Below, in pieces: positions 31,455 through 40,358 of a stretch of 64,000 bases of DNA. The position numbers and the translations under genes were made by a program. The notes beneath the pieces were generated by a model. The model worked only from the letters and a program-made list of their open reading frames with translations. It did no database searches and was not told the DNA's origin. The stretch comes from JBHYGK01 sp051859045 (GTDB lineage Bacteria; Pseudomonadota; Gammaproteobacteria; Xanthomonadales; Xanthomonadaceae). Every line of letters begins with the position of its first letter. The first letter of the stretch is position 1. The stretch spans positions 1 to 64,000 of the forward strand of contig JBHYGK010000023.1 in the NCBI GenBank assembly GCA_051859045.1, given 5' to 3'.

Positions 31455-34400
31455 ATGGGGGTCTGCGGGGCGTTCAGCCTCTCCGCGAGCGTGGTGTCGC
31501 TCATGCGTGCCGACAGCGGCGCGTTCATCGACGTCAACGACGCCTTCGAGCGCCAGCTGGGCTGGCGCCGCGAGCAGGTCGTGGGGCGCGAACCGATCGA
31601 ACTCGGCTTCTGGCCCGACCTCGACACCCGCGCGAGCATCTGGGGCGGGCTGCGCGCCAGCGGCCAGGTCGATGGCCTGGCGGTGCGGATCCGCGGCGGC
31701 GATGGCCGGGTCCGTGCCGGGACCCTGCACTGCGAGCTGGTGACCCTCGACCCCGCGGTGGGCGGCGGCGACCGGGCGGTGTTCTGCCTGCTGCAGGACC
31801 TCCGGCTGGAGGGCGAGCCGCCGCCCGACCGGGTCGACCCCGACAGCTACCGCAGCCTGTTCGCCACCGCCGCCGAGGGCCTGTACCGCAGCCTGCCGGG
31901 CGGCGGCTTCATCGACGTCAACCCGGCGATGGCCCGGATCCTCGGCTACGCCTCGCCGGTGGAGATGCTGCTGGCCTTCCGCGGGCGCGCCAGCGACGTC
32001 TACGCCGAGGCCGCGATGCGCGAGGAGGCGCATGCGCGGCTCGCCCGGCTGGGTCGCTTCGAGGGCCTGCGGGTGCGCTGCCGGCGCCGCGACGGCAGCC
32101 TGATCTGGTGCAGCGAGAACGCCCACGCGGTCACCGACGCCAGCGGCGCGCTGCTGTTCTACGAGGGCTCGCTGGAGGACATCACCGCCCAGGTCGAGGC
32201 CGAGCAGGCGCTGCGGCAGTCCGAGGCCCTGTACCGGGTGCTGGTGGACAACGCGCGCGACGGCGTGTTCCTGATCCAGCGCGGGCGCGTGGTGTTCGCC
32301 AACCAGGCGCTCGAGCAGATCTTCGGGGTCGGCCGCGGCGCGCTCGATGGTCGCCTGTACATGGACCTCGTGGCGCCGGAGGACGCGGAGGCCCAGGCGG
32401 CGCGCCGGCGCGAGCGCGAGGACGGCGCCACCGACGCCCAGCACTACGAGGTGCGCCTGCAGCGGCCCGACGGCCGGCGGGTGCTGGCCGAGGTCCGCGC
32501 GGACGCCGTGCAGTACCTCGGCGACATCGCCTCCACCGGCACCATCCGCGACATCACCGTCGAGCGCGCCCGCCAGCGCGCGGTCGAGGACGCCGAGCGG
32601 CAGTACCGCGAGCTGTTCGAGGACAGCCCGGTGGGCTTGTTCCGCTCGGCCCAGGACGGGCGCCTGGTCGAAGCCAACCCCGCGCTGGCGCGCATGCTGG
32701 GCTTCGCCGACGTGCCCGCGCTGCGCGCCGCGATCCCGGGCATGGCCGAGGTCTACGCCGACCCGGCCGAGCGCGCCGTGCTGGTGCGCCGGGCGATCGA
32801 GGAGGGCGGCTTCACCGACCACGAGACCTGGATCCTCGGCGAGGGCGGCCGGCGCCTGCGCGTGCGCACCAGCGTACGCACGATCGATCCCGGCGGCGGG
32901 GGCGAGGTGCAGTTCGCCGGCTCCGTGCAGGACATCAGCGCCGCGCACGCGATGGCGATGGCGCTGCAGCGCTCCGAGGCGATGTACCGCACGCTGGTGG
33001 AGCACGCCCAGGTCGGCGTGTTCGTGATGCGCGGCGGGCACTACCTCTACGTCAACCAGGCCATGCTCGCGATGCTGGGCTACGCCGAGGACGAGCTGCT
33101 GGCGATGCCGGTGCGGCACATCGTGGCCCCGGAGGCCCTGCCCGCCAGCGAGGCCCGGCTGCGCGCGCTGGAGGCCGGCGAGGCGGTCGCCCAGGACTAC
33201 GAGAACGTCTACCTGCGCCGGGACGGCCGCCGCATCCACGTCACCGTCAGCATCGGCCCGGTCCGGATCGACGGCGAGCGCCTGATGACCGGCACCGTGC
33301 GCGACATCACCCACCACCGCGAGGCCGAGCAGCGCCTGCGCCACCACGCCAGCCACGACCCGCTGACCGGGCTGCCGAACCGCCTCGTGGTGCTGGAGCG
33401 GCTGGGCGAGGCGATGGACGCCGCGCGCGCGCGCGGGCGCTACGACTACGCCGTGCTGTTCCTCGACCTCGACGGCTTCAAGTGGGTCAACGACAGCCTC
33501 GGCCACGGGGCCGGCGACCGCCTGCTGGGCGAGATCGCCGCGCGGCTCTCGGCCGCGCTCGAGGGCGAGAGCATCGTCGCGCGCTACGGCGGCGACGAGT
33601 TCACCCTGCTGCCGCTCGGGCCCTGCGACGGCGCGCGCGCCACCGCGCTGGCGCGCCGCCTGCTGCGGCTGTTCGAGGCGCCCTTCGACCTCGGCGGCCA
33701 GGAGGTGTACTCCTCGGCGAGCATCGGCATCGTGCTCGGCGGCGCGGAGTACGCCACGCCCGACGCCGTGCTGCGCGACGCCGACATCGCGATGTACCGC
33801 GCCAAGCTCTCGGGCAAGGCCGGCTTCGTGGTGTTCGACGAGGCCATGCACGCCCAGGCCCGCGAGCGCTTCGAGCTCGAGGTCGACCTGCGCCAGGCCC
33901 TGGAGCGCGGCGAGTTCCGCGTGCACTACCAGCCGGTGGTGGACCTGGCCGACGGCCGCATCGGCGGCTGCGAGGCGCTGGTGCGCTGGGCGCACCCGCG
34001 GCGCGGCCTGCTGTTCCCCGGCGCGTTCATCGAGATCGCCGAGGACACCGGCCTGATCGCCGCGCTCGATCATTGGGTGCTCGAGCAGGCCTGCCGCCAG
34101 GTCGCCGCCTGGCGCGCCCGCCACCCGGCCTTCGCCGGGCTGAGCGTCAACGTCAACGTCGACCAGCGCCAGCTGGCCTCGCCCTCGCTGGTCGAGGACC
34201 TCGGCCGGCTGATCGTCGCCAGCGGCCTGCCCGCGGCCGACGTCCGGCTGGAGGTGACCGAGACCGTGTTCCGCGCCGGGCGCGGCGCGGGCCTGGAGTC
34301 GCTGGCCGGCCTCAAGCGCCTCGGCGTGGGCCTGGTGGTGGACGACTTCGGCACCGGATGGTCCTCGCTGGACTCCTTCGCGGACTCGCCCTTCGACGCC

Positions 34401-34664
34401 CTGAAGCTCGATCGCGCCTTCATCCGCGACATGGCGAGCAACCCCAAGCACCGCGCGATCGTGCGCACGATCCTGGCCTTCGCCGACGACCTGCACCTGG
34501 CGGTGACCGCCGAGGGCATCGAGGACGCCGAGCAGCGCGACCTGCTGATCGGGCTGGGCTGCGTGCGCGGCCAGGGCTTCGCGTTCTCGCCGGCGCTGGC
34601 GCCGGAGGCGTTCGAGGCGCTGCTGGCGAGCGGCGCGCCGCTGCGGATCGAGCCGCCGGGCTGA
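31455..34664 (+). CDS. Multi-PAS GGDEF-EAL cyclic di-GMP turnover protein
   Basis: 1069 residues with no membrane helix. About five PAS modules lie in series up to residue 630; clear boundaries are the PAC-like closures EGSLEDITAQVEAEQALRQS, STGTIRDITVERA, GSVQDISAAHA and GTVRDITHHREAEQ. The GGDEF domain has RYGGDEF (712-716) but lacks the RxxD inhibition site. The EAL domain begins at E840 (CEALVRWAHP) and keeps the metal-binding residues SVNVNVDQRQL, RLEVTET, VDDFGTGWSS and LKLDRAFI. Both activities therefore look possible; which dominates cannot be told. ATG 31455 follows AAGGGGG. It is divergent from msrP by 120 bases. Confidence 0.93.
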   Translation: MGVCGAFSLSASVVSLMRADSGAFIDVNDAFERQLGWRREQVVGREPIELGFWPDLDTRASIWGGLRASGQVDGLAVRIRGGDGRVRAGTLHCELVTLDPAVGGGDRAVFCLLQDLRLEGEPPPDRVDPDSYRSLFATAAEGLYRSLPGGGFIDVNPAMARILGYASPVEMLLAFRGRASDVYAEAAMREEAHARLARLGRFEGLRVRCRRRDGSLIWCSENAHAVTDASGALLFYEGSLEDITAQVEAEQALRQSEALYRVLVDNARDGVFLIQRGRVVFANQALEQIFGVGRGALDGRLYMDLVAPEDAEAQAARRREREDGATDAQHYEVRLQRPDGRRVLAEVRADAVQYLGDIASTGTIRDITVERARQRAVEDAERQYRELFEDSPVGLFRSAQDGRLVEANPALARMLGFADVPALRAAIPGMAEVYADPAERAVLVRRAIEEGGFTDHETWILGEGGRRLRVRTSVRTIDPGGGGEVQFAGSVQDISAAHAMAMALQRSEAMYRTLVEHAQVGVFVMRGGHYLYVNQAMLAMLGYAEDELLAMPVRHIVAPEALPASEARLRALEAGEAVAQDYENVYLRRDGRRIHVTVSIGPVRIDGERLMTGTVRDITHHREAEQRLRHHASHDPLTGLPNRLVVLERLGEAMDAARARGRYDYAVLFLDLDGFKWVNDSLGHGAGDRLLGEIAARLSAALEGESIVARYGGDEFTLLPLGPCDGARATALARRLLRLFEAPFDLGGQEVYSSASIGIVLGGAEYATPDAVLRDADIAMYRAKLSGKAGFVVFDEAMHAQARERFELEVDLRQALERGEFRVHYQPVVDLADGRIGGCEALVRWAHPRRGLLFPGAFIEIAEDTGLIAALDHWVLEQACRQVAAWRARHPAFAGLSVNVNVDQRQLASPSLVEDLGRLIVASGLPAADVRLEVTETVFRAGRGAGLESLAGLKRLGVGLVVDDFGTGWSSLDSFADSPFDALKLDRAFIRDMASNPKHRAIVRTILAFADDLHLAVTAEGIEDAEQRDLLIGLGCVRGQGFAFSPALAPEAFEALLASGAPLRIEPPG

Positions 34665-34749
34665 GCCCCCGGGGCGGCCTGGCGCGCTTGGAGCCCCTGC
34701 TCAGTCCGCAGCGGCCATGCTAGGGTCTCGACTCATCCACGGAGGCCTT

Positions 34750-35841
34750 ATGTCGCGCGGTTTCAACTTCAGTGCGGGTCCTGCGACCCTGCCCACGCCG
34801 GTGCTGGACCAGGCCCGGGACGAGCTGCTCGAGTACGGCGCCGAGCGCGCCTCGGTGATGGAGATCTCCCACCGCTCCAAGGCCTTCGAGCGCATCGCCG
34901 CCGAGTCCGAGGCCGACCTCCGCGCGCTGCTGTCCATCCCCGAGGACTACGCGGTGCTGTTCCTGCAGGGCGGCGCCACCCAGCAGTTCGCGCTGCTGCC
35001 GATGAACCTCGCCGGCCCCGGCGACACCGCCGACTACGTGCTGACCGGCCTGTGGGGCGAGAAGGCCGCGGCCGAAGCCAAGCCGCACGTTGGCGTCAAC
35101 ATCGCCGCCACCGCGGCCGCATCCAACTACACCGGCGTGCCGGATCCGGCCACGTGGGCGCTGACCCCGGGCGCGGCCTACCTGCACCTGACCCCGAACG
35201 AGACCATCCAGGGCGTCGAGATGCTCGAGCTGCCGGCGCTGCCCGCCGGGCACGCGCCGATCGTCGCCGACCTCAGCTCGACGATCCTCTCGCGCCCGCT
35301 CGACGTGGCCCGCTACGGCGTGATCTACGCCGGCGCGCAGAAGAACATCGGCCCGGCCGGCCTGGTGGTGATGATCGTGCGCCGCGACCTGCTCGCGCGC
35401 GCCGGCGTGCCCCGCGCGAAGATCCTGCGCTACGCCGACCACGCCGCGAACCAGAGCCTGTTCAACACCCCGCCCACGTTCTCGTGGTACCTGGCCGGGC
35501 TGGTGTTCAAGTGGGTGCTGGCGCAGGGCGGCGTCGAGGCCATGGCGGCCGCCAACGCGCGCAAGGCGTCCACCCTGTACGCGGCCATCGACGGCAGCGG
35601 CGGCTTCTACACCAACCCCGTCGACGTCGGCGCGCGCTCGTGGATGAACGTGCCCTTCGTGCTCGCCGACGCCGCGCTCGACAAGGCCTTCCTCGCCGAG
35701 TCCGAGGCCGCGGGCCTGCTCGCGCTGAAGGGCCACAAGTCGGTCGGCGGCATGCGCGCCTCGCTGTACAACGCGATGCCGCAGGCCGGCGTGGACGCGC
35801 TGGTCGCGTTCATGCGCGACTTCCAGCAGCGCCACGGCTGA
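34750..35841 (+). CDS. serC: Phosphoserine aminotransferase
   Basis: PLP enzyme of serine and pyridoxal phosphate synthesis: 3-phosphohydroxypyruvate + glutamate to phosphoserine; 363 residues. It starts MSRGFNFSAGPATLP; the PLP lysine is K198 in AGAQKNIGPAGL. Other family blocks are MEISHRSKAF, LFLQGGATQQFALLPMN and LKGHKSVGGMRASLYNAMP. GGAGG (34741-34745) fixes the start. First gene of the serC-pheA-hisC-aroA cluster. TGCTAGGGT at 34718-34726 could be an extended -10 element. Confidence 0.97.
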   Translation: MSRGFNFSAGPATLPTPVLDQARDELLEYGAERASVMEISHRSKAFERIAAESEADLRALLSIPEDYAVLFLQGGATQQFALLPMNLAGPGDTADYVLTGLWGEKAAAEAKPHVGVNIAATAAASNYTGVPDPATWALTPGAAYLHLTPNETIQGVEMLELPALPAGHAPIVADLSSTILSRPLDVARYGVIYAGAQKNIGPAGLVVMIVRRDLLARAGVPRAKILRYADHAANQSLFNTPPTFSWYLAGLVFKWVLAQGGVEAMAAANARKASTLYAAIDGSGGFYTNPVDVGARSWMNVPFVLADAALDKAFLAESEAAGLLALKGHKSVGGMRASLYNAMPQAGVDALVAFMRDFQQRHG

Positions 35842-35850
35842 GGACCCGCG

Positions 35851-37008
35851 ATGGCCGATCCCACTCCCGAGGCCGGCGCTCCCGCCGGCCGGGCGGACGC
35901 GTCGACGCCGCCCGCCGATGACGGCATCCCGGCGGTCTCGCTCGACGAGGCGCGCGCGCGCATCGACGGCATCGACCGCGACATCCAGTCGCTGATCAGC
36001 GAGCGCGCCCGCTGGGCCCGCCAGGTCGGCCGCGCCAAGGGCCCGCTGACCGCCGCGATCGACTACTACCGCCCCGCGCGCGAGGCCCAGGTGCTGCGCC
36101 GCGTGGTCGACCGCAACGACGGCCCGCTGGCCGACGACGTGCTGGTGCGGGTGTTCCGCGAGATCATGTCGGCCTGCCTCGCCCAGCAGGAGCCGCTGCG
36201 GATCGGCTTCCTCGGCCCCAACGGCACCTTCTCCGAGCAGGCGGTGTTCAAGCATTTCGGCCACTCGGTGAAGGGCCTGCCCTACGCCAGCATCGAGGAG
36301 GTGTTCACCGAGGTCGAGGCCGGCCACGCCGACTTCGGCGTGGTGCCGGTGGAGAACTCGGGGCAGGGCACGCTGCAGTCCACGCTCGACATGTTCCTCA
36401 GCTCGCCGCTGAAGATCTGCGGCGAGGTGGAGCTGCGCGTGCACCAGCACCTGCTCTCGCGCAGCGGCCGGATCGAGGACATCGAGCGGGTGTACTCGCA
36501 CCCGATGTCGCTGGCCCAGTGCCAGGCCTGGCTGCGCCAGCACCTGCCGCGCGCCGAGCGCATCCCGGTGGCGAGCAACGCCGAGGCCGCGCGCCGGGCC
36601 CGCAACGCCGACGACGCGGCCGCGATCGCCGGCGTCAACGCCGGCCAGGCCTACGGCCTGCGGGTCATCGCCGGCCCGATCGAGGACCGCCCCGACAACA
36701 CCACGCGCTTCCTCGTGGTGGGCCGCGAGCTGTTCCCGCCCAGCGGCCACGACCGCACCTCGCTGCTGGCCTTCGTCGCCGACCAGCCCGGCGCGCTTTA
36801 CGGCCTGCTGAGCCCGCTCGCCCAGCGCGGCCTCAGCCTCAACCGCATCGAATCGCGCCCGGCGCACACCGGCCGCTGGCAGTACGCCTTCTTCATCGAC
36901 GTGCTCGGGCACGCCGAGGAGGCCCCGCTCAGCGAGGCGCTGGCCGAGCTCGGCGAGTTCGCCTCGCAGGTGCGGGTGCTGGGCAGCTATCCGGTGGCGG
37001 TGCCGTGA
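35851..37008 (+). CDS. pheA: Bifunctional chorismate mutase/prephenate dehydratase
   Basis: Converts chorismate to prephenate and then phenylpyruvate for phenylalanine synthesis; 385 residues. Chorismate mutase domain at about 30-110 (DEARARIDGIDRDIQSLISE), prephenate dehydratase at about 118-300 (IGFLGPNGTFSEQA, VVPVENSGQGTL, NTTRFLVVG), ACT regulatory domain at 305-380 with GALYGLLSPLAQRGLSLNRI and ESRP, which in the family binds phenylalanine. The extra 30 N-terminal residues are low complexity. It follows serC by 9 bases and overlaps hisC by 4. Confidence 0.97.
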   Translation: MADPTPEAGAPAGRADASTPPADDGIPAVSLDEARARIDGIDRDIQSLISERARWARQVGRAKGPLTAAIDYYRPAREAQVLRRVVDRNDGPLADDVLVRVFREIMSACLAQQEPLRIGFLGPNGTFSEQAVFKHFGHSVKGLPYASIEEVFTEVEAGHADFGVVPVENSGQGTLQSTLDMFLSSPLKICGEVELRVHQHLLSRSGRIEDIERVYSHPMSLAQCQAWLRQHLPRAERIPVASNAEAARRARNADDAAAIAGVNAGQAYGLRVIAGPIEDRPDNTTRFLVVGRELFPPSGHDRTSLLAFVADQPGALYGLLSPLAQRGLSLNRIESRPAHTGRWQYAFFIDVLGHAEEAPLSEALAELGEFASQVRVLGSYPVAVP

Positions 37009-38165
37009 GCGGCGGCGTGGGCCCGGGCGCCGACGCCCTCGCGCGTCCGGCGCTGCGCGGGCTTCCCACCTACGACCCCGGCCACGACCTGGTCGGCCTG
37101 CGCGCGCTGCACGGCGCGGCGATCGTCGAGCTGGGCGCCAACGAGAACCCGTGGGGGCCGAGCCCGCGCGCGCTCGAGGCCGCGCGGGCGGCGCTCGCCG
37201 AGGCGCATCGCTATCCCGACCCGCGCGGCGCGGCGCTGAAGCGCGCGCTGGCCGCGCGCACCGGGCATCCGGTCGCGGGCATCGCGCTGGGCAACGGGTC
37301 GCACGAGCTGCTGATGCAGCTGGCCCAGGCCTTCGCCGGCCCGGACGCCGGCGTCGTCGCCTCGCGCTACGGCTTCGCGGTGTACGCGCTGGCCGCGATG
37401 GCCGCCGGCGCGCCCCTCGCGCTGGCGCCGGCGCTGCCCGAGGACCACCCGTCGATGCCGCTGGGCCACGACCTCGCCGCGCTGCTCGCCGCCGTCACCC
37501 CGGCCACGCGCCTGGTCTACCTGGCCAACCCCAACAACCCCACCGGCACCTGGTTCGACACCGCCGCGCTCGAGGCCTTCCTCGCCGCGCTGCCGGCGCA
37601 CGCGCTGTGCGTGCTCGACGAGGCCTACGCGGAGTTCGTCGACGCGCCCGGCCTGCATGACCACGTGCCGCTGCTGGCGCGCTTCCCGCGGCTGGTGATC
37701 ACCCGCACCTTCTCCAAGGCGCACGGCCTCGCGGGGCTCCGCGTGGGCTACGCGCTGGCGCATCCGGAGGTGGTGGCGGTGCTGGAGCGGCTGCGCGAGA
37801 GCTTCAACGTCTCGGCGCCGGCGCTGGCCGCGGCCGAGGCCGCGCTGGGCGACGACGCCCACCTGGCGCGCGCCTGCGCCGCGCTGCGCGCCTCCCGCGC
37901 CGCGCTGGTGGCCGGGCTGCGGGCGCAGGGCCGGCGCGTGCTGCCGAGCCAGGGCAACTTCGTGCTGGTGCGCTTCGGCGCCGGCACCCCCGCGATCGAG
38001 GCCGCGCTGGTGGCCCGCGGCGTCGTTCTGCGCCCGATGGGCGGCTACGGGCTGGGCCAGTGGCTGCGGATCACCTGCGGCACCGAGGCCGAGAACGCCG
38101 CGCTGCTGGCGGCGCTGGCGGCGGTGGCGCCGGTGTTCGGCGCGGCCGTCGGAGGCGCGCCGTGA
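37005..38165 (+). CDS. hisC: Histidinol-phosphate/aromatic aminotransferase family protein
   Basis: PLP-dependent class I/II aminotransferase of 386 residues. The PLP lysine is K238 in TRTFSKAHGLAGLRVGY. Other features are LGANENPWGPSP, LGNGSHELLM, YLANPNNPTGTWF and VLDEAYAEF. GTG 37005 overlaps the pheA stop (GTGA), and its own end overlaps aroA in the same way. In this operon position, between pheA and aroA, the paralogue may act in phenylalanine/tyrosine transamination as well as histidine synthesis. A separate hisC in the his operon is likely elsewhere. Confidence 0.92.
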   Translation: MSGGVGPGADALARPALRGLPTYDPGHDLVGLRALHGAAIVELGANENPWGPSPRALEAARAALAEAHRYPDPRGAALKRALAARTGHPVAGIALGNGSHELLMQLAQAFAGPDAGVVASRYGFAVYALAAMAAGAPLALAPALPEDHPSMPLGHDLAALLAAVTPATRLVYLANPNNPTGTWFDTAALEAFLAALPAHALCVLDEAYAEFVDAPGLHDHVPLLARFPRLVITRTFSKAHGLAGLRVGYALAHPEVVAVLERLRESFNVSAPALAAAEAALGDDAHLARACAALRASRAALVAGLRAQGRRVLPSQGNFVLVRFGAGTPAIEAALVARGVVLRPMGGYGLGQWLRITCGTEAENAALLAALAAVAPVFGAAVGGAP

Positions 38166-39490
38166 GCGGCGGTGGCCTGGACTGGATCGCCGGCCGCGGC
38201 GCCGCGCCCGCCGGCTCGCTGCGGGTGCCCGGCGACAAGTCGGTGTCGCACCGCGCGGTGATGCTCGGCGCGATCGCCGAGGGCGTGACCGAGGTCGAGG
38301 GCTTCCTCGAGGGCGAGGACACCCGCGCCACCGCCGCGGTGTTCGCCCGCCTCGGCGTGCGCATCGAGGCGCCGGCGCCGAGCCGGCGCGTGGTGCACGG
38401 CGTCGGCCTGCACGGCCTGCGCGCGGCCGACGGCGCGCTGGACTGCGGCAACGCCGGCACCGGCATGCGCCTGCTCGCCGGCCTGCTGGCGGGCCAGGGC
38501 TTCGCCTCGACGCTGGTGGGGGACGCCTCGCTGAGCGCGCGCCCGATGGCGCGCGTGGTCGAGCCGCTGGCGCGGATGGGCGCGCGCATCGACACCGCGG
38601 CCGGCGGCCGCCCGCCGCTGCGCATCGCCCCGGCGCCGTCGGGGCTGGTGGGCATCGACTACGCGCTGCCGGTGGCCTCGGCCCAGGTCAAGTCGGCGCT
38701 GCTGCTGGCCGGCCTGCAGGCGCGCGGCACCACCACGGTCCGCGAGCCGCATCCCACCCGCGATTACACCGAGCGCATGCTCGCCGCGTTCGGCTGGCCG
38801 ATCCGCTTCCGCGCGGGCGAGGCCTCGCTCGAGGGCGGGCACGCGCTGCGCGCCACCCGCGTCGAGGTCCCCGCGGACATCTCCTCGGCGGCGTTCTTCC
38901 TGGTGCTGGCGTCGATCACGCCGGGCGCCGCGCTGCGGCTGGAGCGGGTGGGCATGAACCCGCGCCGCACCGGCCTGCTGCACGCCCTGCGCGCGATGGG
39001 CGCCGACATCCGCGAGGAGTCGCCGGGCACCCACGGCGGCGAGCCGGTGGCCGACCTCGTGGTGCGGCACGCGCCGCTGCGCGGGATCCAGGTCGACGAA
39101 GCCTGGGTCCCGGACATGATCGACGAGTTCCCGGCGCTGTTCGTGGCCGCCGCGGTCGCCGACGGCCCCACGACGGTCACCGGCGCGGCCGAGCTGCGGG
39201 TCAAGGAATCCGACCGCCTGGCCGGCATGGCCGCGGTGCTGCGCGCGATGGGCGCCAGGATCGACGAGCGCCCCGACGGCGCGCTGATCCACGGCGGCGC
39301 GCGCCTGCGCGGCGCCACCGTCGACAGCCTCGGCGACCACCGGCTGGCGATGGCCGCCGCGGTGGCGGCCCAGGTCGCCGACGGCGAGCTGCGGATCCGC
39401 GACGTCGCCAACGTGGCCACGTCCTTCCCGGGCTTCCTCGCGCTGGCCACCGGCTGCGGGATGGGGCTGCGCGAGGTGGCGGCGGACTGA
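38162..39490 (+). CDS. aroA: 3-phosphoshikimate 1-carboxyvinyltransferase (EPSP synthase)
   Basis: Sixth step of the shikimate pathway; 442 residues. Signatures are RVPGDKSVSHRAVMLGA, LDCGNAGTGMRLLAGLL, SAQVKSALLLAGL and RVKESDRLAGMAAVL; the last strand region DVANVATSFPGF is also present. The GTG start overlaps the hisC stop. A GC hairpin at 39497-39516 follows. In many gammaproteobacteria cmk-rpsA comes next; here they lie 23 kb away. Confidence 0.97.
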   Translation: MSGGGLDWIAGRGAAPAGSLRVPGDKSVSHRAVMLGAIAEGVTEVEGFLEGEDTRATAAVFARLGVRIEAPAPSRRVVHGVGLHGLRAADGALDCGNAGTGMRLLAGLLAGQGFASTLVGDASLSARPMARVVEPLARMGARIDTAAGGRPPLRIAPAPSGLVGIDYALPVASAQVKSALLLAGLQARGTTTVREPHPTRDYTERMLAAFGWPIRFRAGEASLEGGHALRATRVEVPADISSAAFFLVLASITPGAALRLERVGMNPRRTGLLHALRAMGADIREESPGTHGGEPVADLVVRHAPLRGIQVDEAWVPDMIDEFPALFVAAAVADGPTTVTGAAELRVKESDRLAGMAAVLRAMGARIDERPDGALIHGGARLRGATVDSLGDHRLAMAAAVAAQVADGELRIRDVANVATSFPGFLALATGCGMGLREVAAD

Positions 39491-39496
39491 GCCGGC

Positions 39497-39516
39497 CGGC
39501 GGCGCGTCCGCCGCCG
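39497..39516. terminator. GC-rich hairpin between convergent aroA and tonB-like genes
   Basis: CGGCGGCG/CGCCGCCG with loop CGTC, seven bases after the aroA stop and five before the stop of the opposite gene. No T run; it may act in both directions. Confidence 0.55.
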
Positions 39517-39520
39517 CGGC

Positions 39521-40210
39521 TCACTGCATCCGGAAGTCCACCGGGACCTCGAGGCTGCGCAGGTCGGGCTCCTCCGGCCGCGCCGGGGCGAAGCGCCACT
39601 GCCGCACCGCGTCCATCGCCGCCCGGTCGAGGGCGCGCGAGCGGCTGCTCGCGGCCACGTCGACCTTGCGCGGGAAGCCGCTGCGGTCGAGGGCGACCAC
39701 CAGCAGCACCGTGCCCTCCTCGCCGCGGCGCAGCGCCTCGCGCGGATAGCGCGGCGAGACGCGCTCCGCCTTCGGCGGCATCCAGCGCTCGCGGTCCGAC
39801 GCGGCCTGTGCGGCGTCCTGCGGGTCGACGCCGCCCAGCTCGGGATTGTCGACGGGCGGGGGCATCGGCATCGGGTCCGGCGAGGCGCTCGGCCGGTCCT
39901 CCGGGCGCGCGGCGAGCGTCGGGTCCAGGCCGACCACCTCCTCGCGACGCGTGGCGTCCGGGGCCGGCAGGCCGAGGCCGGGCGCCTGGGCGCCCGCGGC
40001 GGCGGGCGCTTCGCCGGGCGCGACGGGGGCGGGCGCCGCGGCGTCGCGGGCGGCGTGCCAGCCGGCGAAGGCGAGCGCGCCGACCGCCAGGCCGGCCAGC
40101 GCCCAGACCCAGGGCCGCCGCGCCGCGCGATCGAACGCACCGAGCAGCGGCCGGGCGGCGGCGCGCAGCGCAGCCAGGCGGGTGGCGGGGACAGGGGAGG
40201 GCGTCGACAT
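39521..40210 (-). CDS. TonB C-terminal domain protein
   Basis: 229 residues. A short cytoplasmic N-terminus is followed by one membrane helix (PWVWALAGLAVGALAFAGW, about 33-51), an Ala/Pro-rich periplasmic spacer to residue 150, and a TonB C-terminal domain with VSPRYPREALRRGEEGTVLL, VDVAASSRSRALDRAAMDAV and WRFAPAR. It would transmit energy to outer-membrane receptors or act as an energy-transducer-like protein. ATG 40210 is assumed; an ATG 14 codons upstream is possible. No ExbB/D pair or receptor is next to it. The serS gene is divergent, 148 bases away. Confidence 0.82.
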   Translation of the reverse strand: MSTPSPVPATRLAALRAAARPLLGAFDRAARRPWVWALAGLAVGALAFAGWHAARDAAAPAPVAPGEAPAAAGAQAPGLGLPAPDATRREEVVGLDPTLAARPEDRPSASPDPMPMPPPVDNPELGGVDPQDAAQAASDRERWMPPKAERVSPRYPREALRRGEEGTVLLVVALDRSGFPRKVDVAASSRSRALDRAAMDAVRQWRFAPARPEEPDLRSLEVPVDFRMQ

Positions 40211-40358
40211 CGGGGCGCGGGCCTGGGTGGGGGCCGGCGCAGTAGGCCGCATCACCGGGTCCGCGCGCAACGCCGGGCCGCAGGATTGCCCCGGCGTGCC
40301 GCCGGTGGCGATAATCACCGTCCTGCGCTCCGCCGCCCCGTCCCGTCCCAGGTGCCCC

